Part shown: one piece after another, positions 11,160-23,033 of the stretch | How positions within the stretch are numbered: position 1 is the stretch's first letter | Layout: the number at the start of each line of letters is the position of its first letter | Source: Aphanomyces cochlioides | Lineage: Eukaryota > Oomycota > Saprolegniomycetes > Saprolegniales > Verrucalvaceae | Reading direction: 5' to 3' | Assembly: GCA_019828595.1 (NCBI GenBank) | Contig: JAHQRK010000019.1 | Span: 1,521,783 to 1,585,782 of the forward strand | Length of the DNA: 64,000 nucleotides | Notes under the pieces: model-generated | Databases searched by the model: none | Seen by the model: the letters and a program-made list of their open reading frames with translations, nothing else | Told to the model about the DNA's origin: nothing | Position numbers and translations under genes: made by a program

Positions 11160-14100
11160 GCGACCTACTGGGACAACTCTAGGCTCTGATGAAGAGTGTT
11201 CCAGCATACCGCCTGTTCGTCAGAACCTAGCCTCTGACACATTACTGTGTCAACTGGGACAGCATACTACGATGCTGCATGTCGAGATGCCCGTGGAGGG
11301 CTTCTCCCGAAAGCTCCGAGTCTTAATCGACTGTGGAGCGTCGAAGAATTTTGCCCGTCGACAGACGCTCGAAGAGAATGCGAGCCTCTATGCCGAGGTC
11401 GACAGCGGCACGTCTCTGACTGAGACTGTGCGCGTCAAGTTGGGTGATGGGTCGGTAGTGACCGCACCCAAGAGATCAGTGCGCCTGTTAACACAGGTTG
11501 GCACGTTCAGTAGTCTGGAAGACTACTTCGTTATAGACCTAGATGAGCGCTGGGACCTCATCCTAGGCATGGCTGGTTGGAGAAACACCAGCCCTGCATA
11601 AACTGGCGGGCCAAGACCATCCATGAGGTCGGCCCCGACTTTCTCAAAAGCCATATGGGCATGGAGAGTAATGAGCCCATCCCCTCGCCAGCTGGCGATG
11701 AGCAGTTAGCTACGCTGCGTCAGCTCCCGGCTACGGGAAAGTCGACACGCCAGGGCGGTCCTATGTCTTCCAAGGAAGATATCGGCCGTCAGGCCTTCAA
11801 CAACACTTGGGCAAACACCCGACGGACTGGGTTGCCTGTGTACAAGAGTAGTGCCCAACGGACCGGGCTTAAAGTCTCCTTCGCGAGTGCACCGACGGAC
11901 CGAGTGCACGGAGACGTGATTGTTGAAGAGGATGCGTTGGAGCGCAGTCCTATGCCGACGCTGCCCGTGTCTGGGCGCGTCTTTGTTGAAGATGTCATTT
12001 TGTCGCATTGCGACTTGACTGAGCTGCCGAAGACAGCTGAAGAAATATGCAAGCTCGAAGAGATGAGCTTTGCCGAGTTTAGAAGTGCTCTGCGCTCCCA
12101 GCGCATCACCAGTATCGCAGTGATACAGAGTGTCGATGAGATTGACCTCTATACGACGTCCGCGGAGGATCCGGACGTAGCTGGCGAGACACCGCCAGCA
12201 CACTCTCGCGTATGGGATAGGCTCCGAACGAGCCCGTTTTACCCTCTCGTGAAGGAATACGAGGATATCTTCCCGGAGGAAGTTCCCGCGAGACTGCCCA
12301 AGGACAAGGGCGTGCGTCATGAGATTGACTTGACGCCAGAGACAAAGTGGTGTGTCACTCGACAGTGGCCACTACCACGTGAGCAAGTCGAGTTCATCGA
12401 CTCATTCTTCGCTGCACGTAAGAAGGCGGGGCACATACGGGAGAGTACGTCGCCACACTCGAGTCCGACCTTCTGCGTTAAGAAGCCTAGCGGCTCTTGG
12501 CGAATCGTTCATGCTTATAACAAGCTGAACGCAGCCACCATCCCGGCGCAAACGCCGATTCCCAGGAAAGATGTCATCATTGACAGCATGGGTGGCTCGA
12601 CGATCTTTTCAACGATCGATCTGCGCGATGGCTTCTATCAAATCCTCATGCGCGCATGTGACATTCCCAAGACAGCTGTCTCGACGCCATCGGGCATGCT
12701 GTGGGAGTGGCTGGTGATGCCGCAAGGGCTCGCCAATGCCCCAGCGACCTTCAACCGAATGGTCACGCAAAAGTTGCGCCCGCTGCGCGACTTTGCGCCG
12801 TCGTATTTCGATGACATATACGTGCACAGCCGTGCAGACGGGAATCGCACCGACGTGCAAGTCCATTTTGGACACCTGCGGCAGGTCTTTCAGACGCTGC
12901 GAGATGCAGGATTGTACGCCAACTTACAGAAGTGTATGTTCGGCGTTGACGAAATACCCGTACTCGGGGAGTACGTTGGTATCAATGGATGTCGGCCAGA
13001 CCCAGCCAAAGTCACCACGATCACAACTTGGCCAGTCCCGGTCACGGTGACCGAGCTCCGCAGCTGGCTTGGTCTTGCGACCTACCTTCACAAGTTTTCA
13101 AAGAACTTTGCCGACGTCGCAACGCCACTGACGCGGCTACTAATGAAGGATGTCCAGTGGGACTGGACACAAGAATGTCAAGAGGCTTTTGACGGCATCA
13201 AAGCCAGCCTCACGCAAGCGCCGATCCTGGCGTTGCCTGACTTCAATCGACCATTCTCGGTCGTCTGTGATGCGTCTGTGCGAGCAATAGGTTGCTTCCT
13301 CATGCAAAAGGATGACGAGGGTCGTGACCGACCCGTCTCCTATCAGTCACGGCAGCTGCGCGCTGCTGAGCGCAACTATCCGGTCCATGACCTAGAATTA
13401 CTGGCGATGAAATACGCCTTGGTCAAATTCCGCATCTACCTTCTCGGCTCAAGGCCGTTTACGGTATACACGGATCACGCGCCCTTACGGACTGCTGTGA
13501 ACTCGCCGCACATCTCTGACCGGATGGCCAGGTGGCTCGCGTTTTTCGCGGAATACAACATGACTGTTGAGTACAAACCAGGTCGTACCAACGTCATTGC
13601 AGACGCGCTGTCGCGCCGTCCAGCGGAGGAGGACCTCCCTGCCTGTCTGCCCTATCCGAAGTCCGTTCGGACTTGTTTGATCGCATTCGAGGAGCGTACA
13701 GCCTCGATCCTGACCTTCGCCGGACGATTGATGCCATTACCGCTGGCAAATCGCATTCCACCAAGGTAGTCCAGATCGGACGTTTCACTTTCCACGACGA
13801 TTTGTTGTGGTATTCAGTCACTCCGGGGGACGCCCCACGAGTGGCTGTGCCGTGCGACCCGACTCTCCGTGCGGAGATCATCCGCGAATTTCACGACACC
13901 CCGAGCGACGGCCATTTTGGCCGCGAGAAGACATATCTCTCCGTCGCCCGTTCATTTTGGTGGCCTCGCCTGTATAAGGCGGTGGCACGTTTTGTCGAAT
14001 CGTGTGGCGTATGTCAGGCCGTCAAGGCCGCCCCACACTCACAGGCTCCGCTACAGAGCCTCGACGTCCCACTGGAACTGTGGGAGTCCGTCAGCATGGA

Positions 14101-14847
14101 CTTCATTTTTGGCTTGCCCAGTGACAAGTCGGGCAATACGGGTATCTTCACCCTTGTCGATCGCGCATCCAAGTACCTAATCGCGCTGCCAGTTAAGGCA
14201 TCCATCACGGCGGAGCAGTCAGCTCGCCTTTTCTTTGACAACTTCTATTGTCATTTTGGACTCCCTCCAGTATCGTCTCGGATCGAGACCCTCGGTTTAC
14301 ATCCCATTTTTAAGCTATGCCTTGTCTAGGCCGAAAACATGGAGTTCCATGTTGCCAACAGCGTGTTTTGCCTACAACACGTCCGTACATGCGTCAACGG
14401 GCTTTACGCCCTTCTACGCGGTGCATCTGAAGCACCCGCGACTCCCCTCGGACGTGGACCGTCCTGTTCTAAGTGTGGGAGGAATCTCCGATGATGTTCC
14501 GCGGCGGACAGCCGCTTCTGTCGAACATTTCGCGTCGTCGCGCGAATCATTGTTACTGCGCCTACGCGAGAATATCGCCAGTGCTCAAGCGAAACAGGCC
14601 CGTCAGGCCAACAAACACAACCGAGGAAATACAAATGTGTATTCGGTTAACGACCTAGTCTACGTGCATCGGTCGGTCGTGAAAAGACCTAGCGGCCCTT
14701 CGAAGCTTCGCTGCCCTTGGTTGGGGCCGTTCCCTATTCGAAACGTTATTAGTCCAGTGGACTACGAGCTCGAACTGCCCGATGACTGGGACATCCATCC
14801 CGTCATCTACACGGGCAAGCTCAAGAGACACGTACCTCAGGATGCGG
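11160..14847 (+). pseudogene. Gypsy pol (PR-RT-RNaseH-IN), broken
   Basis: Protease VLIDCGASKNF (Cys where DSGAS is usual) near 11325. RT in the frame 11577-13769 with FSTIDLRDGFYQI, MPQGLANAPATF and the YxDD-type box SYFDDIYV near 12807. RNase H with VVCDASVRAIGCFL and VYTDHAPL. Integrase zinc-binding region (HFGREKTYL ... CGVCQAV) and first catalytic Asp in VSMDFIFG. Frames change near 11570 and 13660, and again near 14275 just before the second Asp region DRDPRFTSHF. The sequence then jumps to SYALSRPKTWSSM, so the third catalytic residue is deleted. A C-terminal LVYVHRS...LGPFPI...ELELPDDW module remains. Confidence 0.87.
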
Positions 14848-16122
14848 TTACCCCTTCTTCAGTTCCTCAAACGGAACGTAGTCCTGTTGGATCTTTGAGT
14901 AGAGCACTTGAAGATGCGCGTCCACACGATCTCTCTCCTTCGCGAGACGCTCAACAAGTAGCTCGAGCTCCGAGCTCTTCTTGTAAAAACACTCGCGGTC
15001 AACATCCATCGCGCGGGCCCAGTTCTTCAAGCCCTCGGCGGTCGCCGCGTGTTGCTCGCAGAGCTTCGACATCTTCTCGAAGCGCGATTGCAAGTCGCGA
15101 CGCTTCTCGCGCTCAGTCTGGAGCTCATCTTGAAGGTCCTGAAGCCGACCTTCAAACTCCTGTTCGGAGTGACCAAGTTGGCGGGTCAGCTCCGCAACTT
15201 CATCACGCAGCTGGTACAGATGTTCGTCCAGCGAATATCTCGGGCGGTCCCGACTCGGACTACGCCCCGCCTCTCGGCGCGAACGTTTCGCCTCAGGCTC
15301 GGTCGAGCGAGAGCGAGAACGAGGGGCGCGATGACGGCGCGCGGATTGTCGCGCAGCGCTGGGGCCAGCACGGCCGCGAGTATCGCCTCTCGGCGCAAAA
15401 TTCGGAGGCGGCTCCTACGGACACATGGGTGAGAGAAGCGGACCTTGGTCCAGACTCACATAGACTACTTTCAGCTTTTGGTACGCGACAGCGATCGCTC
15501 CGACGGTCTCGGCAGCGAGGCGTACCTTCAAGCCTTGGTGCTCACGCGCGAAGTTAACGACACGGTCTTGGAACTTGGTGTAGTTGTGGGGCCACGTCGT
15601 GGTATCAAGAGAAATACGCGCTAGCATTCGGTTGGCCCAGATGGCCACGTACTCAAATTTCGTTTCGTCCCGCAAGGGAGAAACAGGTACAAACGCGCGC
15701 ATACCACCAAAGCGGCGCTGGTCTTGTCGGATCGAAGGCCATTCGGCCATATCGACGATGACGGGGTTGCCGGTCTCCCACAAAGTCACTGCAAAGGCAA
15801 CCCCCGCCGCAAAATCACTCTTTGACTCGCCGCGCAGGCGAGAAGGCAATTGCGCCAACAAATCTCGAAACTTGCCCGGATCGGGCGTGCCACTGCGAGA
15901 GGCTGCAAAGCCTGGCATTTGATCAAAGGTCAGATCGCATCCTGTGTCGGATGCCTGACAACGCGCGTGGACATCTCCGCCAAGTCGAGTTTGGCCCTCA
16001 CGGATCCAAAGGTTCTCAAGGTATTTAGGGCGCCCCTGCGCCGGCGCTGCGCTTTGCTCGCGACTGCCCAGATCGGGCGAGGGCGGCGTGTTCTCGTAGT
16101 CGACCTCTTCGTCGGCGTACAT
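14848..16122 (-). pseudogene. Antisense open reading frame within the Gypsy element
   Basis: Reads opposite to gag-pol, from ATG 16122 (MYADEEVDYEN) to a stop at 14848-14850: about 425 codons in one frame interrupted only by one TAG at 15415-15417. The N-terminal part is globular (FRDLLAQLPSRL, DMAEWPSIRQDQRRFGGMRAF). The middle is Arg/Ser-rich (RHRAPRSRSRSTEPEAKRS). The C-terminal part is a strong coiled coil (LYQLRDEVAELTRQLGH, LQDELQTEREKRRDLQSRFE, VERLAKERDRVDAHL). It overlaps a long open tail on the plus strand up to 15557. Antisense genes upstream of the 3' LTR are known in some plant Gypsy elements; this protein is not one I recognise. Confidence 0.65.
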
Positions 16123-16272
16123 TTTTGAAAATGTTCCTGATTGGCTCAGCGAGAGCCAATGTGATAGTTGGAACACACCAGTCCCAGTTCAGACGGGACT
16201 ATGAAGGGATTACCCCCAGCGAGGGAGGCATCTCTGCAAAGCTTACGGGCTTTCGCCCTATGTGTGGGAGGA

Positions 16273-16529
16273 TGTAACCGTGCCATGTCTGGCAGGTACA
16301 TAAGATGAGGGCGCGGTCTGCGCATTGACCTGGCGCCCTGCAGTAGCGGTTCCCCGCTCTCTGCTGTTTGAACGACTGGCCTTGGGAGGCCACAGAACTT
16401 GAAGCTCCTAGCGAGGCTGTGCGATAGCCAACGAGAAACAAGATAGGAACATGACTTAGGTTGCTTTAACTTTAATTCACTCTTACACTTCAGTCGCAGT
16501 TCACACGCGCCTGATATCCTCTGCGCCCG
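16273..16529 (+). repeat. Right LTR of the Gypsy element (3' end truncated)
   Basis: Direct copy of 9733-9989; the final GTTACA is replaced by unrelated sequence. A short purine-rich run (gtgtgggagga) just upstream could be the polypurine tract. Confidence 0.87.
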
Positions 16530-16904
16530 ATGAATTCGAGAATGGATGGGAAACCATGTTGGGCTTCCTATGTCAACTCTTGATTACACTCTTTCGTTGA
16601 TGTTGCGATCGTCCAACAGGTGACGATGGGACAACTTTTCTCAAGATGACATTTGAAACTCAAAGTTATGGAATTCCATCAGTCATTCCTCGAAAATACT
16701 TGAGCCAGCTACCGCGAAATACAATGAGCTCGTGATGAAACAGAGAGCTTCGATGCTGTCGCATTTGCTCCCCGTCGTCGAGAAGACCATTCTATCAACT
16801 TACACCATAGTATAAGGATTTACTGGATTCGACTTCACTGTGACAATATTATCACGAATTCAAGATTACGCTGTCCTGGCGACTGACGAATCCACCATCT
16901 TGAC
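16530..16904. other. Unannotated flank
   Basis: No gene recognised. It does not contain the missing 5' part of family copy C. Confidence 0.4.
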
Positions 16905-17775
16905 TAGGGTGGAGAAAATCGACCTTCTAGGTCAATACTACCAACAGAGTACTCCCGGAGTACTCCGGAGTACTCCGTCGTAAAAAGTGCTGTCATTGAA
17001 TTTGAAGCATCGTATTGGTTATCATACAATCATGAGCTACGAAGCTTCAAACCATCGATATCACTGTTTGGCGGATACTGTCAAATGTATTGTCAATTTC
17101 GCTCAATTTTGGACTTTCCAGTCGACTTGCCCTATCGATTTTGAATATCTTTTTCTCTTTAAATGTATCTTTTACTAATGTCATCTAAAGAGTTGCTCCT
17201 GGAGCCATCGGCTATGCTGGGAATGTGCAGCTTTTGCGCAAGGAACCGTTGTTGTTGTGATTTTCTGTCGACGTTTGACACAAGTGAGGAAGCGAGGGCA
17301 AAATTAAAGGCATATAATTGGCTGATAATTAGAAGAAGTGCATTTTGATTGGCTAGTTGATTCTAAAATCGATTTCGCCAGGCAACTCCAATTTTTTGAC
17401 AAAAGGTAGCGAAAAATCAAACGCACTGAGGTGGTCTGGTTGTCCAATGATCTTCTCGTCGTCGTTGTCAGGAGTATTCAGCAGGCTATTGATGCTTAGC
17501 ATCTCTGCCACATCGCTCGATTGCTCATCACGCCACTCAGAGTTGGTGTCAATATTCGACTGGTAAGAATTTGCTTCATCTGAATTGCCACTGTGGGTTG
17601 TCCCTATTTTTGAACTCGTTGGTGTTCTATGAACTGAAAACCTTACGGTGAAACTGAAGCTTGAAAACCTTACTACTCATTTTAACACGACATGTCGTGT
17701 TAGTGTTATCACTCCTTTTACTCCGACACACTACCTCCGGAGGGAGTTCGACCTCCAGAGTACTTCTCCACCCTA
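16905..17775. mobile_element. Non-autonomous hAT-type element (871 bp)
   Basis: Ends are a perfect 12-bp inverted repeat, TAGGGTGGAGAA (16905-16916) and TTCTCCACCCTA (17764-17775). It is flanked by an 8-bp direct duplication ATCTTGAC (16897-16904 and 17776-17783), the hAT target-duplication length. Near both ends lie short palindromic runs of GTACTCC/GGAGTAC type. No transposase is encoded. The 20-bp palindrome at 17683-17702 lies inside. Confidence 0.75.
17683..17702. repeat. Perfect 20-bp palindrome
   Basis: TAACACGACATGTCGTGTTA equals its own reverse complement. It lies inside the 871-bp hAT-like element. Confidence 0.9.
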
Positions 17776-17979
17776 ATCTTGACAGTGGCAAATCCACGAA
17801 ATCGATGGTGGTATTGGTGGCAATGATGACTACACGCAATTGATGAGGAATCGCAAAGCCGAGGGGATGGTATGTCAATTAGTCTACTCATTAGAAATTA
17901 GATTTTGATCGCTAAGTTATATGTAAAATTGCTTGGACGCAGCCATAGCGTCGGGATGCCGCTAGCTGCTCCAAGTCAC

Positions 17980-18684
17980 TCAGAAGCACGGCATGATGCT
18001 TGCATGTTGCTGTAGAGCTCGGATTTTAGCCAGCAAGATTGCAACGGGAGTCATGATGTAGTGGTTCTCGCCGTCGACTTAGACACTCTCTTCCATCGAT
18101 GCCTCCGACTCGAAGCGATCGCAAAGATCACTCAGTTGGAATGCGACCGATTTGAAATTGGGCATGTTGCCTTCAAGATTTGCGAATGCTGCTCGTAGTG
18201 TGTCGACGATGGAATAAAACTTGTACGACTTCTTCCACAAGTGCACAGACCAGAGATCTTCGGCGAATTGGAGTGTGTATTTTGTAAATTGGGAGAGTGT
18301 TCCATCAGACTCGGGAGAAGCGACTTGAGGGATATCAAGGACAGCCATGTGCTGAACTAGCTGCACGGCGCCAACAAAGAGGACAGCTTCCAATTCACTT
18401 GAAAAGATGTAGCGAGTGCTCCAGTCGTCCAGGGCATACTGAAGCAGCACGTCGGTTTGTCCTCTGGGCTTGACAATCAAGTGGTTTGCATCAATGTTCA
18501 TGACTTTGTTGTTGCGGCGGAGGGAGACGATCGCCCGGGGAAAATGGACGATGATCGTTGTGTGATTCGGGGGCACAAGATGGAGCTTGGCTAGGATCGA
18601 CGAGCACTCGATAGCTTTGAAGATCCGCACTGCGCCATCGTTGTTGAGACTAGAGTCGAGACTGGGAGCTCGTGCGTACTGCAT
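17980..18684 (-). pseudogene. Cluster-family copy D, nonsense codon
   Basis: Family member from Met 18684 (MQYARAPSLD) through VRIFKAIE, TTIIVHFPRAIVSLRRN, SSELEAVLFVGAVQLVQHMA, FAEDLWSVHLWKKSYKFYSIV and FESEASMEESV. A TAA at 18079-18081 stops it where relatives have the start of VELDG. The frame then continues through GENHYIMTPVAILLAKIRALQQHAS to a stop at 17980-17982. Otherwise full length, so the lesion is a single recent-looking change, or the gene makes a shortened protein. Confidence 0.75.
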
Positions 18685-19438
18685 TCGTAAAGTTTGAAAA
18701 TGACAAGACGTTCTTGGTGCTTTTGTTCCACGACGGAGACGAAGCATTACATTTGTAGCCTGCCAACAGATGCTGTCGGTGCCAACTTTTTTTTCTCGCA
18801 TACTGCGGAGCATGGACACCACCACGAATGGTGTCTTTTCAGAGAAAAAGTGGAAGATCAGTTTCGCCAGCGACGAAAAGGCGCCTGGGATTTTATAGCC
18901 AAGGCCTTGGGTATTCTTGGATCCGACCGATGGCTCCATCGGAATAGCGTCGTGAAAACTACATCCGTCGAGACATGACGCCTCGGTGTCTGTCTTCCAG
19001 CAAGGATCGTCCTGGACAATTTGAAAGGTGCGGGTGCTACATCCTCACCTCCCCTTTATCTGCATGAATTACTGCTTTAGATGCTTCAGTTGAGACCAAT
19101 CGGGCTCGTCAATCAAGTCAATTGAAGCTAAGACTGAGCGGAACACCGTGGCAAGCGTATCTCCGTTGGAAGCATGGAAATAATTCGACATTTCATGCGA
19201 AGGGTCTTGCTGGGGGTTTGAAAATTCAGAAAGCGTTTGTGGACGTACAGTAAAATGAGAAAGGCTTGTGCGACACGAGGACGTAACAAACGCGACGATT
19301 TTCCGAACATTATGAAGATCGCAGTGTGAAGGTCGTCAACTGTGAAGCTCACCACGCTGACAAATTCCATCCAAGACCATCCCAAGTTTCGCTTCGTCGC
19401 CATTTCTCGCGACGGAGTCACGACGTTTCTGTCACAAT
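18685..19438. other. Intergenic; frame extends upstream of family copy D
   Basis: The frame of copy D stays open to 18939, but the extra 85 codons have no counterpart in relatives. No other gene is supported. Confidence 0.35.
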
Positions 19439-19881
19439 CAGGAATCCTCACGGCTCGGTTCGGAGCCGGAGCCGAGCCGAACCGAGAGGAACCGCGTCGG
19501 CTGGGTTTCAGATTTTCCTCAGCTGGGCCGAGCCGAGTTGAGTTAAGCCGAGTCGAACCGAGACAAGCCGATGAGCCGATAAATAACCCGGATCTGCCAA
19601 TTTGATTTATTGTCCCATAAAGTTTAGTGCATATGATTCGATCATCTCAAGTATCGCCATCACTACTTGTTAAGAATGGCAGGTCTTAATTCAGTTGAAA
19701 ATTCAGTGTTAGTTTCTTTGGCACTCGAGGAAATGCACTTGAAGTTAACTATCATCATGGTCCATCGGCTAGCCGCGGCTCGAGTCGGCTCGGTTCGGCT
19801 TGACCAGGCTTAAAAACCAGTCGGCTTGGTTCCGCATTTTGGAAATCGGCTTCGAGCCGAGCCGAGCCGTGGGGATGCCTA
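19439..19881. mobile_element. Non-autonomous hAT-type element rich in GAGCCGA (443 bp)
   Basis: An 8-bp duplication GTCACAAT (19431-19438 and 19882-19889) flanks imperfect inverted ends, CAGGAATCCTCACGGCTCGG on the left and, reverse complemented, TAGGCATCCCCACGGCTCGG on the right. Both subterminal regions are dense in GAGCCGA/TCGGCTC motifs in inverted orientation, a layout typical of transposase-binding subterminal repeats. No coding capacity. Confidence 0.75.
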
Positions 19882-20410
19882 GTCACAATCAGTGTGGTAC
19901 AATCAGTAATGAACTTTTGACTGCCGTATCTGGTATGTTAATTCGGTGCCAAAACAAAAAAATAACCTCTATATATTGTTGTTCTAAGATTCGCAGAATA
20001 TACAATATAATGTAAATTATAGAATATCATAGGAAATTGTTCGATTTAAATAGACTACACCGCAAAATTTGTTACATAAATTGTTCAAACTTACAATAAT
20101 ATACGTCTATTTTTCAATCAAAATGCTTTTACTTGAGCTGAGTATACAAAAATATCTTTTTTTGTTCTGTCAGTTGGCCATGAAATATTCTTATTGGCTA
20201 ATTTACACAGACAGAATTTGAATTTGCCATTTTTCAAGATTCTGCCGATCACACATGCATCGACGAGCCGATGGGGGCCAACCACGTTGCGTACCTTGCG
20301 CACCAAGGCACATCGACATACCACGAACAATGAAGACAGTGTGGGGCCAACATTGATGACAGCAACGGCGGAGACGACAAACAAGAGACTGGTAAGTCAC
20401 ATTTCATGAG
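19882..20410. other. Unannotated AT-rich stretch
   Basis: No gene or repeat identified between the hAT-like element and the pogo relic. Confidence 0.35.
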
Positions 20411-21939
20411 TTACGAAATATAAACAACGACTTCATAGATCACGTCACCAAAAATATCTGTTTCAATGCGAATTGCGTCTGCTTCCCTTGCAAGCTCGAC
20501 AATTGAATCAAACACGTCGTCTCCGTCGTTGCTGTCGTCGTCTATTGGCTCTTCACTGGCTTCATTGTTCGAGGTATTGGCAATTAGCCCACACAATTCA
20601 AAGCCATTAATGATAGTCTTAGTGCTCAAGGTATTCCACGCGTTTGACGCCCATTTGACAAGATCTCGGCGAGTCGGTGCACAAAGCTTGAGTGCTCCCG
20701 TACTAGGGTCATGATTTTTTACAGATTTTTGTAAGTGGTGAATCCAATTATTCTTCATCATTGTCTTAAAAGGTTTGATCCAAGAAACATCCGCTGGCTG
20801 ACAAACCCAAGTGAATCCAGGTGGGATTTATTCAAGAATCACATTTAATGACGATGCCAATTCAAGGACTTGGGGGCAAAAATGTGGAGAAAAATCATCC
20901 CACAGCAGCAAAATTGGCTTCAAATTTTTCCCGGCACGGTAACCAAAGTGATATTTGATAAACTCTAATGAAATTTTTGTGTTCCACCAAGCTGTAGGAT
21001 TTCCATAGAGTTGTGCAGAGAATTCGTCTTGAATTTCAACAATCTCTTTCCATACAATCTTGCCAAAGCCGTTACGTTGATCAAGGTTTTCGAGTACATT
21101 TTTCTTCACTGTACTTTTTGCTGTTTTTATGACAATAAACAAGGGATATTTTTTACCCTTGGAGTCGGCATGAAGCATCGCAGTTGCTCGTTGCTTCTCT
21201 TGACCACTCGTTCGTATCCACCCACGTTTTTCACCCACCGCATTGATGGTTTTCCTCCCTAGATATTCGTAATTCACTGCTGTTTGGTCGGCATTCAGGA
21301 CGTCGGATATATCATTTTCTTGGATCAATTTCAATACTTTTTCACTGAAACTTTTCAACGCTTCATCTCCTTCGGCAGCGGTTTTGTTTCCGCATCGAGT
21401 TTGACATCGCATGGATAACTCATGTCATTTCATAAACGATTTAATCCAATGTGCACTTACTTTAAATTGACACGGCAGTAGATTCTTCTCGCTAGCAACC
21501 TGCAAAGCATACTGTTGTAATAAAAGATTGCTAACCGGCACACCGTCAAGACGGTGTCCAACAACCCAGTCAGCAATTCGTTTTTCAGTCTCGATATCGA
21601 GAACTGTGGCTTGGCCGATGCGGCGATTCGACATCTTCTTTGCAGAGGCAGGCTTTTTTGCTTTTTTTTCGATTGAGTTTCGATTGCGAAACCAAGCTTG
21701 AATTTTCTTTTTCGTCGATACCTCTCGCTTTCCACTCATGTCAGGGAAGTACTTCGACATTCACTCGACAGACCAGCCACACCGAGCCCATTCTTTATGT
21801 ACTCTTGAACGACCAGCCACTTAAATGAATAATCAGTAAATGTATGTGTGTATTTCTTGGGCCCTTTGCGAGATTTGCCTTTGACTGACGGTCGACCCGA
21901 AGCAAGACGATGATGCTTTCGCATGTCAGCGAAAACCAC
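20411..21939 (-). pseudogene. Pogo/CENP-B-type transposase relic
   Basis: Reading from 21939 leftwards: an N-terminal HTH part (YSFKWLVVQEYIKNGLGVAG, KKKIQAWFRNRNSIEK), a CENP-B-type DNA-binding part (RIADWVVGHRLDGVPVSNLLL), then a DDE region with LNADQTAVNYEYLGRKTI and PILLLWDDFSPHF, then WVCQPADVSWIKPFK. A frameshift near 21740, in-frame stops at 21425-21427 and 20828-20830, and a decayed tail show it is inactive. The superfamily is clear from motif order; termini were not found. Confidence 0.82.
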
Positions 21940-22736
21940 GAATGGCAGTACAACCTCAGAAATTTTATTTTATTGATTCTGATAAGTATTGAATGTGCAC
22001 AGGTCATACAGGGTATTATTATATTTGGTCGTCGACAGACACCGAAATAACATACCAGATACGGTGGTTCTTTTGTGAGCCCAGTCATGCTTCGGAAACA
22101 TAACCAGTCCACTTGCTTACAGCCTTAAAATCCAACCAGCGATCGCCATAATCACTGGTATTTAGACGTTGGCAGGCGCTCCGCCGAGAAAGCTTATGCT
22201 TCCGCTCCTTGTTGCCCTCCTCCCGACGTCATTTGAGTTTTTCATTCGGATAATTTGATTATTAACCGGAATTTTCAACATGATACCCGGAAAACTGAAG
22301 TTATCCGGATAATGATGTATTATCCGGTTAAATGACGATGAGTGTCCATTTCACCTTCCATTTCTTAATTTCATGCTCCGCTGGACATTGAACTTGTCAG
22401 CACTGGGCGACGCCTCTGTCTCGTCGACATCTTCCTCCGCCGATGGATCGAAGGAACGTTTAAAAATCCACCATGAGCTGTCCCACCGGCAGAGGTAGAT
22501 CGCACAAATTTTATAGTTCTTTTCGATGGTCTGTGCGTCGACAAAGCCACGGCGTCACCAAGCATGCTGTTTGGTTGTTCACCATATGATCCATTGCATG
22601 CTGTGGAAAGAACCAATCGACTCGGCGGCATGTGAAGCATTATCCACTCTTCTGTTCAATGAATTCGTCCAGATGGGAATTACCAACAGTTGTGCCCAGA
22701 ATACTCAGCCCCGACGTTCACTTCACTTTCCTCTCG
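21940..22736. other. Intergenic region upstream of family copy E
   Basis: No gene supported. Around 22240-22335 several TTATCCGG / CCGGATAA motifs occur, similar to the palindrome in the Penelope-like repeats at 61653-61672. Confidence 0.35.
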
Positions 22737-22830
22737 ATGGCGTCCACGCTGTACAAGCTCAGCTCCATCTTGGACTGCAACGTCGACGCCAAGCCAGCCT
22801 TTGAGCACGGCGTCGCCTGCCATTTCACAG

Positions 22831-23033
22831 TGTTGAAGCTCACAACGTTGAAGAAGAGATCGAGACGTTCTATCTTACCTTTCATTGCAAAGCAAATTCT
22901 CTCTTCTGACTATTCTCTGTTTGCTTCTCTGTTAAACTTCATCCTCATTATGCATATACTCTAGCTAGCGTATCTTTAGCACATCTCTAGCTCTTCCATA
23001 AGTTCTAATACACTTTCCATTCAACCTCTTATA
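22831..23033 (+). repeat. Left LTR of the Copia element
   Basis: 203 bp starting TGTTGAAGCT and ending CCTCTTATA. It is followed directly by GGTTACGAGCCCAACC, a candidate primer-binding site. Confidence 0.95.

Larger units (their letters stand above)
9733..16529 (+). mobile_element. Ty3/Gypsy LTR retrotransposon, degenerate
   Basis: Flanked by two direct repeats (9733-9996 and 16273-16529) and carrying gag, protease, RT, RNase H and integrase in Gypsy order on the plus strand, plus a long reading frame on the minus strand before the 3' LTR. The LTR starts TGTAACCG and the left copy ends CGGTTACA, an inverted pair; the right copy lacks the last few bases. I count about five differences between the LTRs by eye. 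No clear target duplication. Several frameshifts and an integrase deletion show it is dead. Confidence 0.93.

Noticed and set aside
15049..15557. Plus-strand Arg/Ser-rich extension of the Gypsy integrase frame
   Set aside because: It has no retroelement motif and mirrors the coiled-coil and Arg/Ser codons of the antisense frame, so it is more likely the shadow than the gene.
16939..16978. GTACTCCGGAGTACTCC run as a possible CRISPR or independent repeat
   Set aside because: Only a few imperfect copies with no spacer structure; better explained as a subterminal part of the hAT-like element.
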